DNA of 64,000 nt from Chimonanthus salicifolius (lineage: Eukaryota; Streptophyta; Magnoliopsida; Laurales; Calycanthaceae). Of the stretch, positions 39,301-54,300 are shown in pieces. The notes beneath the pieces were generated by a model. It had not been told where the DNA came from, ran no database searches, and was given only the letters and a program-made list of their open reading frames with translations. A program made the translations under genes and the position numbers. The stretch spans positions 38,178,631 through 38,242,630 of the forward strand of contig CM023539.1 in assembly GCA_013350335.1 (NCBI GenBank), read 5' to 3'. Each line of letters opens with the position of its first letter. Position 1 is the first letter of the stretch.

Positions 39301-42300
39301 AAAAAATCAGGTATAAAATTCAGGTGGGAGACGATGCATCTCTCTAAGATACATAAGGGAGGTTAAGCTAAAGTTGAAGCTCCCATCTATGCTCAGTGGT
39401 GAGCAAGTAGTACAAATTTAGTCAATGTTTTGAAGTTCCAAGGAGGAAGTGGCATGGAACATTATATTTTATAGGAGCTTTTTCTTTTTTTCGAAAGATA
39501 ATTTATAGGAGCTTGTTTTCAGTCAGAGTTGGTAGAAGACATGAACCTATCAAGTATTTGACAATGTTTCCATTGCAAAGAGAGGACTTTGGAAGGGAAT
39601 GTTTTGAGTAGATTTCTATTTGTGTTTCATAAAGTGTTTGGATTCTCCAACCTCATTGGCAAAGACTTCATTTTCTCAAAAATTGGAAGCCCTCTATTCA
39701 GTATCAGCTATCAGAAAATTATGATAATGAATAATGTATAAACAAGGGGTTCATACTTTTAAATGCTTTGAGGGTGAAAACCATATCCATTGTAAGTAAA
39801 AAAATGCAACTAAAATTGCGACTAGTTTGTTGATTGGACACACAAAATATACTTGAGTATATGGCCACTTCATTCAGTAGAAATTCGAGCATCTAGCAGA
39901 AATTCAATGATTTACAAATGTGATAACTTGTCAAATTTCATGCTTTTATTACTTTCGAGGACATTGAGTCAGATTTAAACTTTCAGTTGCATAAGGAAAG
40001 AAACTGGAGGCAGAAAATAGTGGCTTTCAAAATATCAATAGGCTTAAGTGTCAAGGAATTGAAAGATGACATTCAGAGGCGCAAGTGGAAAGGGGAGTGG
40101 GGTAGCACCACATATTGAAGGTTCATGTTGCTAATTTAAATGCTGGTAGAATCTTTTCAGAAGTTCTTCATGTGAGTGAGTTGTAAATAGACATTGAGTC
40201 AATTACCATTGATATGTAATACCCCGCCCCAAGGTCATTATGCCTGTGGAGAAAAAATAGACAAGGAGGTTGTGTGCTCAGAAGTCCCACATTGCCTCAG
40301 GGATGAAGTTGGAGCCAGTATATAAGCTTGGCGCTGCTTCCCATCAAGCACAACGCGTTTTGAGGTTCTCCTTGTGTGGCCCTCGATGCTAAGCCGTGTT
40401 GGTCCTGCTAGTGGGCCCAGAGCAGACAATATTGTGTTGGATGGACTAGGGTGTCACAAATGGTATCAGAGCACGGTTCAACTCTCGGACTATGGTGTGG
40501 GGCTTGGTTGTTATGAGTCAAGGGGCAGCTCTGACTTTAAGGGGGGTAAGTTGTAATACCCTGCCCCAGAGGGGAGCCTTAAGGTCATTGCGCCTGTGGA
40601 GAAAAAATAGCCAGAGAGGCGCCCACCAACATCGCCTCAGGGATGAAGTTGGAGCCAGTATATAAGCTTGGCGCTACTTCCCATCAAGCACAACGCGTTT
40701 TGAGGGTTCTCCTTGTGTGGGCCCTCGATGCAAAGCCGTGTGAGCCCCGCTAGTGGGCCCAGAGCGGACAATATTGTGTTGGATGGACTGGGGCGTCACA
40801 GTTTACATAATCATGCCATCTTTCATTTTAATATATGATTGGGACCATAAACAATAGACTGTCAATAGATTTTAAAGACGGGAAGTTTGTTGGTGTATGT
40901 TCTGAATGTGTTGTCTTTGCCAAACATTAAACGCCCATTTTGATTAATCAAGATGAACATTTCAATCTTTTCTTTACACAAACAACCCTATAAGTTTGGT
41001 GAGCTTGAAATGCTCTGATTGGGTTGGAGCATAGACGATACAATGCAATGGTCAATGTTGCTTAGATTGTGTAAAACAAAGATTGGGATGTTTTCTTGAT
41101 TTTCCTATTTAGCCTGCAACCCTTTCTCATAAGTTTTAGGGAAGATGAAATATATGAGTTTTGTTCTTTTCCCTAAAGGAGATGGAAGACCCTAATTCAT
41201 ATTCAAATGGGAGCTTTTGAAAGCTCATGATTTGTAATTGAAAAACACATAATATGAATAGGTGAGAAAGATATACCTGAATAGAAGAATGCCTCTCATG
41301 AGAGGCTTCCCCCTTGCCACTTCCTCCAAATATTTCTTAATGGGATTCTTAATATATCTTTTTGCACTAATCCCACTGTCTTCTAGGTCATCTCCATCTT
41401 CTCTACCCTCTTCTTTTTCGTTTCTTCTTTCTCATATCTTTTCTTTCTTTTCTCCTCTTTTTCTCCTCTTTTCTTTCTTCTCTTTTTCTAATCTCCAAAC
41501 CCAAAGAATGCCCCAAGTCTTGCTTTTATAACCCATTCCAAGAATATGACCGTTGGTTGTCAAGTCAAGCAAGAAAGTGCCGTTTAAATCTAGCTGTTTC
41601 TGCTAACGGTCGACTGAAATGCTTCTTGCAGTCGACTGCGACTTATTAGAGAGTGAAAAAGTCACAACTTAGTCAAACGGTCGACTGTTACATTGTAACG
41701 GTCAACTGTTTGCAGGCAGTTCTGCACACCTTCACTGAAACGGCCATAACTTTGTCTACAGGGCTCGGATTTGAGCATTCTTGTGCTTTTTGGAAAGGTA
41801 TTTGAGAGATTTATCTTCTCACAAAATTTCAGCCAATTTGAAGTACATTTGATACCTCAAATACTCTTTCCAAGTGACGGTAGATTTCCTTGTATCCATG
41901 AATCTCGCTGTTTTTGTCTTGTATATACCCATTTACTAAAATGTTCATAACTTGAGTTATACAACTCGGTTTTGGGTAAACAAGGACAATTCAGAAAGCT
42001 CTAAGAGTGTTCAAACAAATAATAAACATTTCATCAATATTTGAGCAGATGTAATAGATACAAGTGATTCCCAAAGTCAGGGCAAATTCCAACTATCCTA
42101 AGAAGTTATGGATTCTAGGGCAATCTCCTTGGGGTGAGTCTAGGTCATTGGGTTTGGTTTGAGCCATGATGAAATACATATGTGTAATGACCCGACCTGG
42201 GGTAACGGGTCAATTGTGACAGGGTAGAATTAATTTAGAAAATTATTGTAGTTTAAATTGATTTGTTAGTTTAATTTGATAATTGTATTTGGGAAAAACA

Positions 42301-45300
42301 CAATTGAATTTAGAAATTTAACATTAGACCCCGATTTCACAATTTCTCCCCAATAAGAATTTACAAATTTATCCCCTTCGAAATAAATTAAGGGAATGGA
42401 AAATAAATTATCAACTTAGATTTTAATTCCCCTAAATTAGAATCTCAATTAGAAATATTCAATTAAGAATGTGAAATCAATAAATAAATTCTAATTTTTA
42501 AGTGTCTAGAATTTAATTGATGATTGACGAAATTAATAAAGGACAATTTATTAAAATCCTTTCACCGATGGGATTCCTTATTCAGATTGGACTCTTCTTC
42601 TTCCTTGTTCATTTGGGACTCAAATCCCTACTTAAATGGAAACTGTCCAAAATCCTTTCATCAATGGGATTCCTTGTTCAGATTGGATTCTTCTTCTTCC
42701 TTGTTCGTTTGGGATTCAAATCCCTACCTAAATGGAAACTGTTCAAAATCCTTTCACCGATGGGATTCCTTTACCAATAAGACTCTCCTCCCTTTAAGAG
42801 ACCTGCAAACCCTTCATTCTTTTACCCTTTTCGAAACAGCAACCAAATCTCAATGGAATCGCAGTGAAACCTCAGCGGAAGCAGGGAAAGAAAAACCCCA
42901 AATCTCTCTTGAGTTCTTATTCCTCCTCTCCTCTTTGAAGACCAAGTTTCGGTTCAAGCAGCAGAGTTCGGGACCACCGTGTGACCAACTTTGGTCGTCT
43001 TTGTTCCCAAATTACAGCAAGTAAGACGTATGTCCCTCTAATTTCCTCTATGTTCTTCTTCTCCCATGGGTTTCTTCTTCCTCTTCTCCCCTTTGTAAAT
43101 TTCGAGCCAGCCAACCAGCCAATCCTTGTTGGATGGTGATGATTTTTCCCTTCTTCATTCAGCTGTAGGATCAAATAAATTGGTGACTCAGATCTGTCCC
43201 CAATTTCTTATCCGTGAACAGTAATCACTCAGTCTTTCTCTAATAAAAACATCCTAAGTTAGGGACTGATTTCTAACCCCAGATCAGCCAATTAATGGGA
43301 CTAATTTTCAGCCCTAAAAACATTGATATTAAGGACTGTTTGGACCCAGAATTTTGCTCAGAACTGGTTAGTGAAACTTATCCTCTTCCCACCTAAAGCT
43401 GGATGTTCAAACCAGCCTTGTTATTGTCCAACTCAAATCGGAGATAGGAAACCATTTCATAAATAGCCTCTTAACCTTGTATTTTCAGCATACATAGGTG
43501 AGGGCAGCACCCTAGCTCCCACGGTTAATAATCCACATATTATTAATACTTGGAACATTTAAATTGTATTCGCAGCAAACTTAGGGTTCTCAAGGCTAGT
43601 TATATCTTGGAAAGCGTTTGAGTTCATTGTTGGCACTTCACAAACTTCTAGGTGAGGGAAACAATTCACTACATACCATGTATTCATATAATCTTCTATT
43701 TGTTGTTGTGTAATGAAAAATAATGCATTGTTTGTATGTTATGAATATAATTGTTGGATCTAGAAAAAAAGACAGGATTAATGTTAATGATGGTTATAAT
43801 CCGGTGCTCACTCACAGTAATGTAAGGGAGATTTTGGCTAAATATTCTATTGGCCGTGAGGAGATCCAGTCCGCCCGGATTGTGAAATCTAACCATTAAT
43901 GTATTAAAAGATCCAATGATTTTATACTCGTAGATTAATGATTAATTGTATGGTATTGTTGAATTTCAATCTTGATTGTACATGTTTGAATGTTGGTTTA
44001 TATGATTCAAATCATTATGATGCTTGGATTATTGCTATGGTTATTTCAAGTTATATGCATGCTATAGCAAGTGAGACGTCGATTATGATGCAATAATCTG
44101 CTTAGAATGGAAGTTATAATTCTATAAATATGTCATGATTAATTCAGCATATTGATTGGCATTGAGCATAGCATTCTCATATTCATAGCATTGGATATGA
44201 GGGTGAAATCCATGATTGTCACGAAGACCACGACTGGTGGTAATATTGTTAGCCTCACTTTATGTGGGAAGACCATTATGGTAGATGAGATGTGATATCC
44301 GTGACAAGTCATGAGGGTTGTTATTTGGTGGTAGGTTGTGTTATTCTCACTTTATGTGGGAAGGCCATTAAGGCGATATTGTGTTATCCTCGATTCGTCG
44401 GGAAGACCACCAAATCTCAGTAATTGTAATAATGGGTTGGGATATGGCATTGGCATTGAGCATTACATTTTGTAAAGGCATGGGCATGTAATAAATTGCT
44501 ATTCTTGCTTATTTGAACATTGAGGAAGTAGGAATATCATACGCTATATTTGTATTATTGTTTTCTTCACTGGGCATGGAGCTCATCCCTTATATTGCAG
44601 GCAATTCCTTGGACTTGGGTCTGAACGATAATCACAACTGAGCTTAGAAGGCGAGGAGTCGATGAAGAATTCGTAGAAACGCTTAGTTAGTATAGAATTT
44701 ATTATTTAGATTATAAGTTGGTTGTTTTTTTTTATTTGAGACTTTGAGAAAGTTGTTTATTCTTTTATTTTTAATTTGTGGAAACTTGGATAATGAATTC
44801 AAGTATGGATTAATTTTGAGAACGCTTTAATGTGATTGTTATGGGAATGTGACTAAGTGATGCGTTTAGGAATCCTTATGTGAGTGATATTTATCCCTTT
44901 GAGTTATTTGGGAAGCTCAAATGAGATGTTAAGTCTTCTAGCAGGTTGTGGACTTGAGGAATCTTGGTGGCTTGTGAATGTAATTATGTTTGTTTGAATT
45001 TAGCCATCGATTTTGAATGTAAGACCCGTGTAGGGCAGCAGGTGATTTAAATTTGTACAGTCAGATCACGCACGTCTAGGTGTTGGAAGGCGGGGGGTGA
45101 CAATATGAGTAACTTGAGTTATACAACTCGGATTTGGGTAAACAAGGACAATTCGGAAAGCTCTAAGAGTGCTCAAACAAATAATAAACATTTCATCAAT
45201 ATTTGAGCAGATATAATAGATACAAATGCTTCCCAAAGTCAGGGCAGATTCCAACTATCCTAAGAAGTTATGGATTCTAAGGCAATCTCCTTGGGGTGAG

Positions 45301-48300
45301 TCTAGGTCATTGGGTTTGGTTTGAGCCATGATGAAATACATATGAGTAACCTTACAATATAAACACTCATGACTCAACACAATAGACACAGACTTGACTT
45401 TGATCTTCATTTTCTTCTTTCAAGTTTGGAAGTCTTCTTCTTCAGTCTTCACTAACCATTGATTTGAGTCTTCAAAGTCCATCTGATCCTTCAGCTTCTG
45501 TTGCTTGACTTGAAGGGACACAAGTATTTGATCTTCAATTCTTTGCGAGGCTCATGTCCATTTGATCTCCGGTACTTTGTATGTATTGGTAGCATAAGAT
45601 AACATTGCTTTATATTCAATACATGTCTTTAATGCTCAAGTTCAACTTCATTGCTCAACAAGAGAATCGATCCTCTTAAAACAATATGCTCAAATGCAGA
45701 TGTTAGCACAGTACATCAATGGTTTTTTTATCATCAAAACACCATGTATAATCATGGGATAAAGCCTTGGGACTACACTTCCCAATTGGACACCTATCAC
45801 CAACTGAGTTGCAGAAGGTCTTCGAAAAAGTTGGTTTCTTAGGCCTTCCAGATAAGCCTTATTGGTGAAAATTGCTACCTGACATTCTTGGGGATGAAGG
45901 AGGATGTCTTTCATAATCTTTTTCCAATCCATAAAATCTCATGTCCATCCTCCTTTGAGTATCCTCTTTGACTAAGTGCATCTAACACAGAGCCGAAAAT
46001 GGGGTCCCATTTTTGCCTTCACAAAAAGTTCATGACAGATTTTGTCATCGCTACTATGGAGGCATTCTCCAATAGAATGAATCTTCAAATTACCTTCACA
46101 AGCATCATTGCATCCAGGAAAACCTCCAACCTAGTCTTAAAATGGCGCCATAGCCCCTAGCAAGATGCTATTCCCCACCAAAAATCTCTGATCTTCAACA
46201 CCCAGTTCTCCCTGATTCGGAATAAGTCTTTGGGATTTCTGTAAAGAGACGGAATCCTATGGGCCAGAAATGCAAAACTGGCCCATGCAACTGCAAGGGA
46301 CTTGGGCCCCCATTCTAGACCCAAAATCTGCTGCTTGGCCTAAGGTATGGTGTAGCATCCACTCCACCCAATGCAAGTACCAGTTACCTGGCATGTACAA
46401 AGAAGATGGTCAACCCCCTCTATTTCTTAATCTTAATAAAGGCAGAAGACTTGAAGCTTCCGACCCCTCCCTCCTTTTCATTCAACTTCACCACCTTACC
46501 ACCCCAATCTTCCCTTGCCAGGCCATCCTCTCCCTTATCCCTCAGTGCATGTTGTAATTTCTTCCTTTGCATGTGTCCCATGTCACCGAGATGTGAGGAA
46601 GCTCCTCTACCTTCTTTGGGGAAAATCCACCCAAGCCAGGCAGAAAGCCACCCCGCTCCAATGGATGAGAGAAGGAATCCAGCCATAAGCCAGAAGAACT
46701 CCTTCTCAGCTCGTCAATTTTTGCTACACCCTGGATTTCCTTGATTTGAATCTTATATCTTTCATCATCGAGGAAAATGATTGACTCAAAAGGAATTGAG
46801 CTGGGTACATCCATTTCAATCAAGAGCCTCAAAACAGAGCAATCCTCCCTTTTTAAGTGTCGGTCATCTGCTTCGATGAGTCTTCCCAATTGTTTCTAAA
46901 AACTTGAATTAATTTCTTGCTCCACCCAATCAGAGGAAATACAGAACAGAAAACCCAAGTTTTCCTAGTATATTGAAAACAACGTGGTCTCCATCTCAAA
47001 AAGCCGAGAAGTGGAGTAGCCAGCCATCTGATATTTTTTTTCCAATTTCTCAACTTACTCAGTCAATTGGAGAGTAATCAAGAAGCAATTATCTCTGATA
47101 GAGTAGATATGTGAAACAATAGCCCCAGCCTACGTGACAATCTTCGTCGTCTCTTCCATATAAAAAATCCCAATGTATCTAGCCACTACAGATCTTTCAA
47201 GCCATTTTCTGTTCTCCAGCTCCTCTCTTGGCCATGAGTTCAAAAACTAGACAGTCATAGCAGATTTTCCACCTTCAAAACAAGTATACCCTTTCCAAGG
47301 ACTCCTTCCCCCATCCTTAGAAGTTTTGTCCACCACCTCAACTCAACTCCGCATCCCATTCTTTTCTTTTGGGTACATTTGTTTTCTCCATCACAACATT
47401 GTGATACCCTTGTGTTTGGGGGCAGTGTGGGAGAGAGAAAAACGCCAGTATGGGGCACTAAAAGTCCCACATCGCCCCATATGGAGAGTGCGCAATGGTA
47501 TTTAAGTGGAATGCCTCCCTCCTTCTAGTATAATGCCTTTTGGGGCGCTAGTATGGGATAGTGTCCCAAAGCAAAGCGGACAATATTGTGCTAGCAGGAA
47601 GTGGCGTTATAAATGGTATCAAAGTACTGTTCAACTCTCGGACGTGGGGGTATTGTGTGACAGAGTTGGGGACGACTCTGGTTTTAAGGGGGTGGATTGT
47701 GATACCCCTATGCTTGGGGGTGGTGTGGGAGAGAGAAAAGCGCCAGTATGGGAAGCTAAAAGTCCCACATAGCCCAGTACGGATAGTGTGCAATGGCATT
47801 TAAGTGGAATGTCTCTCTCCTTCTAGTACAGGGCCTTTTGGGGCGCTAGTATGGGATAGTGCTCCAAAGCAAAGCGGATAATATTGTACTAGCGGGACGG
47901 GGCATTACAAGCATCCCCTGAGATGTCTACGCGTCTTCCATCACCTGTTTTCTGATTCCTATTGAACTGGGCTGGTTCAACCAATAGCTTCCTCCCTTCC
48001 AACAAAAAACCATCCTTTTCCTCTTGATCCCCACTAGCCATCCTTATGAACGCAAAGGTCCTCCCCATCACATCCTTCTGGGAGGGATGAAAACATCTCT
48101 AACCATTCCCCACCTTTTGAAGAAAGCCTGCAACTACCTTCTTGTTGTGAGGTCAAGAAAGATTGGCTATGAAAAGGCTCCAGCCTCTGGGTTTCCTTTC
48201 TTTCTTCTAGTCACATGCTTCAAACCACCATCCTCCACTGCCTTGTCACCCTCTCTTCCTGAGTCCAGCTTTCTGTCATCGCCTACCTGGTACTTTGTTC

Positions 48301-51300
48301 TCTCTACCCCATGTTACATGAAGTACAACTAAAAACTGATATTTATTCGCATTATAAATCAATCACAAATATTAGGAAGTAGCGGTAATCATTGTCCATC
48401 ACAAAACCATATTAAATGAATTTTTTCTCCATTTTTGGTTTACTGAATTTAATATAGTTCTTGTTCATTATCATGCTTTGCATAGATTTACAGAGCAATC
48501 ATGTCATTATTTCTATAAAGGACAATACTGTTGCAGTGACAAAGAAAAACAGTAAGGATAAGTTCCAAGACTACAGCACGTACAGTAGCTTTCATTGAAT
48601 CCCAAGAAAGAAAGTATGCAGTGAAGAAACATGGTTCGTTCCCTTCTGTGACCTTGAACAGTGGTACATCTCGAGGCAACCCTTCTAGAGATGCTGCAAG
48701 CTCTATGTATTTCTGGGAATATTCTTCAAAATGTCAGGGAAAAAGGAATCACTGAGGAAAAAATGGTCACTAAGAGTAATACCTGGCCAATCTCAAAAGC
48801 CTTTTGCTTTTCTTTGGAGTCAACAGACTGACCAACCCAGACAAAGACCTCAGCATGTGTGTCAAGGATCAAAATATCCTCGGTCAACAAATCATCTTGA
48901 GAAAAATTAAAAATCTCATTTATCTGCCAAAAGAAAGAAAAGGAAATATAAATATTAAGAGAGAAAAAACAAATGGTGTCACTAAAATGGATAACAAAGT
49001 ACATAAGCAATGCTCTGAGCGCACCTTAAACTTTCCTGAGAAAACAGCAGGGGGACAAGAAGAGAGAAAATGGAGGAAAAGGGTTAGCTTTATCCATGAT
49101 GTCATACAAGAGAAAAAAGCAGTTATCTAAGATGTGAAAACATATTCACGGAAACTAAACATGTAATAGATTAGTATGATGAAGAAAAAGCACCAACCTT
49201 CGGTGAATGAAAACATGTACAAGTGTGGATCTCGGTCAGTCTCTTGTGCTATCCTTTTGCTAGTGTAGCTTTGCTTCCCTCCAATTGCAAACCAGAAAGC
49301 GGAGCTCTCTGTCCCCTCTTTCACTTGTTTCAATGCAACCCCTGGCTGATATATTAAGAATTTTGACTAACCAAAGGCATAACAATTGACAGCAGAAAAG
49401 AAAATATTTTCTAAGAAACTTAATGCAGGCCTGAAGACATGCAGTGGCTCATATATTATAACAATCGGGAGTCTCAAGAGCTAACTATAGGGGAGTCTCA
49501 AGAGCTATACATCTCCTAGATCAGTAAATATGCAAAGCATATATATTGCTTCTACACATACACATATAACCCTCCATTGCCCCATTGGTGGAGGAACCCA
49601 TAACTATTTCCTCTTAAGCCTTCTGGAAGGCTACCACCAAATCCCCCTTCTCATACAATAGGCATGATCTTTTTAGTACAGCCATCTCTTTATAGAGATT
49701 ATAAAGTGGCACACTTGTCAAAGATTCTTCTGTTTCATTCCTTCTGGACTATAAAGAACTACTATGAGCATTTTCCTCCAAAGAACTTAACCTGCTGCTT
49801 TTAATGGCTCTCCACCGATCTCTTGTATCTCATAGGGACATATGAGAAAAATGAGAACAAATATGGCAAATCTTAGAAACCAATTTGCATTGAGAGATTA
49901 ACAGATTTTTCGTCTTTTTTTTTGAAAGATTGACGACTTAATTCATTAAAAAAAAAAAAAAAAACAAAGAGTGAGTACATGAGGGAATCCAAGTATAGGA
50001 GAGATATACTAGGATCCAAGGTAAAGGAAAAGGAAAAGAGAAAAACTAAACATAAAGTACAAGAGGAGGTATAACTACATGCCCCTCCCTACAAAAGATA
50101 CACTAAGCAGTCCCCTACTGCCCAAGTTTCCAAGTCTGATATGATGAAAACAATTCCATAGCTAGTCTATTCTTGTGGACAGCCACTTTTGCTAAGAAGT
50201 CCGCCACACTATTTGCCGATCGAGGTGTATGAGTGAAAGAGATACCTCCCGATCTGCATAGCCTCCGAGTGTCCCTAAACCCTAGACAGATTCTTCATCT
50301 AGCGTATGAAAGGGCCAATTTTGCTTTTTGTCTAACGATCCAAGTACAGTCCTTTGGTACTTCATTGGCATCTAATACAATGCTGCCAACCCTAGGAGGG
50401 GCATAGGATCAAATATCAAAGTTTGATGGAAAGAGGAAGGAAGTGTAGGGAACGTGATTAGAATCCATTTAGAGCCTTGCCACAAATATCGGCGGTATTT
50501 TCAAATTTACCGCGTTTTTATCGGCAAAATACCATTACCGCGTAAACGCGTTTTTATCGCCACAACAATAAATTCCGGTAAATTCCCGATAAAAACGGGT
50601 TAAAGCGATAAACGTTAATAACGCGATAATATCCCGGTAAATTGCCGGTAAATTCCCTATATCATTTTTATTTCATTAATTTTTTTATTTATTCTTTTTT
50701 TTTAAATATTATAATTTCCGCGAGATTTTCCCGTTAAATTCCCGGTAAAAATCCGAGAATTTAAAAATATCTCGTTATTACCAATTGCCGTTAATATCCC
50801 GAGAACGGTATTTGTCACAATGATTTAGAGAACCCAAATTCACTCATCTATCTTCCCAAGTGGGATGAAAACACTGTCCATCCCTGTGAGAATAACTCAA
50901 ATAGAGTTCAGTTCTAAAAGTTCAGCTCCACACCAACTTTCTCCGGAAACCTCACAGCAATCATTTGTGAAGTCCTCTCAGCCATACTAAGTGTGATACC
51001 CACTCTCAGAAAACTGAATTCCAACTACTCCCTGTCCAACAGCAGATTTCCTGAAAATCAGGTTCTTCCCTGACTTTAGCTTTGAATCTTATATACTCAG
51101 TCATAATTTCTCCCACTCTTCTTGACTCAAACAAATTTCAGACCATCTCCCAACCCGCATCCTTTTTCCTCTTTCTGATCCCCTAAAAAAGAGAGGCATG
51201 AACAAGAGAGTCCAACAGACATACCTTTAAAAATTCAGCAATTTTCATAGCCAACTGTTGCTGTTCTAAGGTACTGACGTTTCCATGCCAAGCAAAAATT

Positions 51301-54300
51301 GATGATCCAGATTGCAACAGGAAACAATCGGTCGAGCTCAAGGATGCTGCTGCCTATATAAAAATAACAATAAATGGTATGACAAAAAAGCGAAAAGGCA
51401 TTTCACTATCAGAAAAAGGGAAAGTAGTATTTTTACATTCAAGCTGTAAGAGTATATGTCAGTAAATGTTCCAGAGAAAAGATTAATAGAACTTAAAATA
51501 AAATCCCATTTTCTTGCTATAATATCAAGTATAGAGTGTAAATAAAACTTTGGAGAAGATTATGGAATTGCATTTAAAAAATAATACTGGGAAAAAGTTC
51601 AAAACTACCAATTATTAGGCTTGACAATTAATAACTTGTGAAAATGCCTATTAGAGATAATTAACCATTCTTGCAATTGCTAACTATATGCAGTGTCAAC
51701 AAAAAAGACATCAAACATGAGTTAACAAGAGTAAAAAACATTCACCAACCGCATCAACTTGAACTGCATTATTGTTATGCATTGATGCACTAGAAATTCG
51801 AATTAATGCAACACCATCACCAGTGTAAGTCTCATCACGCAAACCCTTGGTTTCTATCAACTTCTTATAGCCAGAACTGAGTCCACCCTGAGAAAAAAAT
51901 AGAAAGAATTGCAAATAAAACATTAACCTAAAATATGGATCTAACATTATTCCACTGGAATAGTCAATTGAATTTAATAGTAAGTTCAGTTTCCACTCTC
52001 ATGCACATGGAAGAAAACCACACAGATTGAAAGTGAAGTACCTTCAAAATAACCATGGGCTGAAAGAGTGCAACAAATTGTGGCGGCTCTCTTCCTTGAA
52101 CAACCCGGGCCTGGAGGGATATCTTGCTGAGAATAATAATAACATGAAGAGAATACACTTTCCTGTTTAATTGAAAGATAAACAATGAGATACCTGAACA
52201 GGTCTCCCTTTCAGAGAAATGGACATTGTATTAGCTAACTGAGTAGCCATCATTTGATCCTCCTAGAAAACAGTAAGATAATATATTATTCTAATTAGTT
52301 ATAACAAATCCAGTATAAGAAAATCAAGATTGGATTCAAATGGATATACAGTCTAAAATGAAGTGTCTTAAAACTCGTGAAAATGCATAACTGCATTCGG
52401 AAAATGTAAGGAACATAAGCAAAGCTAAGAAAAAAAAATTTATTTTGTAGAGGGATGTCTTCCGTCTTGTACTGAAACATTGAGCAATAAGCCATACATG
52501 CTCAATATAAACCAGTTTCCCTCAATTTGTTGTCTACTCAGGCTATTTCTAAATTGTTCCTTATGCAGTCAGTTCTAACTCTATCCTTTCGAGTTAATCC
52601 ATTCATCTAGCGTAGCATCCATATCTCTATTTCTCTAACATAGTTTATTTGTCTTTTCTTCATTGCCAACCACTTTGTGTAACAACCCATCCCTTCAGGA
52701 CAATATTGTTTGCTTTGGGCCCCACATGGGGCGGCCCGCATGGCTTTGCATTAGGCCTGGCCCACAAGACCAGGCCTAAAAGGCCTTGTGCTAAGGAGAG
52801 GGGAGCACCCTCTTATAACCCCACACCCCCTCCACCTCATGGGCAATGTGGGACTTCCCCTCCCCCCCCCCCCCCCCATGTGGGTAGGGTGTTACAATCC
52901 ATCCCCCCTTAAGACCAGAGCCGTCCCCGGCTCTATCACGTCACACTGACAAGGGGTCTACACAAGCAGCACAACACAGAAGGGTAGAGAGCCCACACAG
53001 TCCGAGTATTGAACCGTACTCTAATACCAATTGTAACAACTCGTCCCTTCAGCACAATATTGTCCGCTTTGGGCCCCACATGGGGTGGCCCACACGGCTT
53101 TGCATTGGGCCTGGCCCACAAGACCAGGCCCAAAAGACCTTGTGCTAAGGAGAGGGGAGCACCCTCTTATAACCCCACACCCCCTTACCTCATGGGCGAT
53201 GTGGGACTTTTTCCCACACCCCCATGTGGGTGGGGTGTTACACTTTGCTCCGTAAAGCATAGCTGATCTTATGATTATCTTGTAAAATCATCCCTTTAAG
53301 TGATGTGAGACCTTTTATAACAAAGAACTCCACTAGCTTGTCTACATTAGTGGATAGAGTGTAGTTGATAACAAGATCAATGTGACACAATTACTGATTA
53401 GTAAAGAAACAATCAAAGAGAGATATTCGACATTCTGGAAGAGGAGATTGAGAGGTCCGGATGATCAAATGGTTGGTACCCTGACAAGAAATAGGGGAAA
53501 ACAAATTCGAGGCAAAAGAAATTCAGATGTAGGCTGAGGTGAAGAAAAGAGTTGATCTAGCAATCCTAAGATCAGAGATCTTGACAGAAGATTTGAGCAA
53601 TTTCCCAAACTATCAATTCAAAATAGACATGTGATCGGACATGGAAAACTAGTCATAGAAGGTGATTCGACAAATGCAATCAAATGGGCTAAGGGATTGA
53701 AGCGACCCCCCTGCAGATTGATTACCACGGTTAGGGAGACAAGGGTTCTGGCTTCAAGACACGAGGTATCATTTGCCCTAGTCAATCGCATAACTAATGG
53801 AGTGGTGGACTTCTTTGCCAAGAATGGAGTTAACCACTCAGTTACAGAAGTCTTCCCCCTTTGAGATAGGAGGAGTTCAAGCAAGATGATGTTCAGTCGA
53901 TCTTAGTTGTTACATGGATGTATTTATTTATTTTTATGTTTTTTTTTTTTTTGGCTTTTTCTTATGGTTGTTTTTCATGGTTTAAACCTTATAGACCCTC
54001 TTTTGCTTTGATGTACTTGGGTTCTCTATATTAATATATTTTGTCTTTGTTACCGCTCAAAGAAAAAAAAAAAAAAAAGACATGTGATCAAGTAGTGTGA
54101 AACATCCAATTTTGCAAATATTTCACAAATTCTAAATTGGAGAAGATTGCAAGCTTACCAAATTAGCATCTCTTTTTTGAAGGACGCCTAGCTATGGAGT
54201 CGTCTTGGTGAAATCATTCTTTGAAAATAACATTCATCTCTCTCCTAACCTACTTGCCAACCCAGTTATTTAGAGCTACAAAGCACCCCTTGAACCATTG

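Larger units (their letters stand above)
41500..45850 (+). mobile_element. Copia-like LTR remnant with AACGGTCGACTG motifs
   Basis: The repeated word CGGTC(G/A)ACTG at 41608-41710 and a 3' part with ATCATCAAAACACCATGT near 45730 resemble long copia LTRs. It is interrupted by a 2.9 kb LTR (42183-45102) and contains a 237-bp tandem duplication. The ends are not fixed. Confidence 0.4.

Noticed and set aside
42517..43024. An 87- and a 166-codon ORF with internal repeats
   Set aside because: Both come from a 100-bp tandem repeat in the solo LTR, in two frames at once; no domain.
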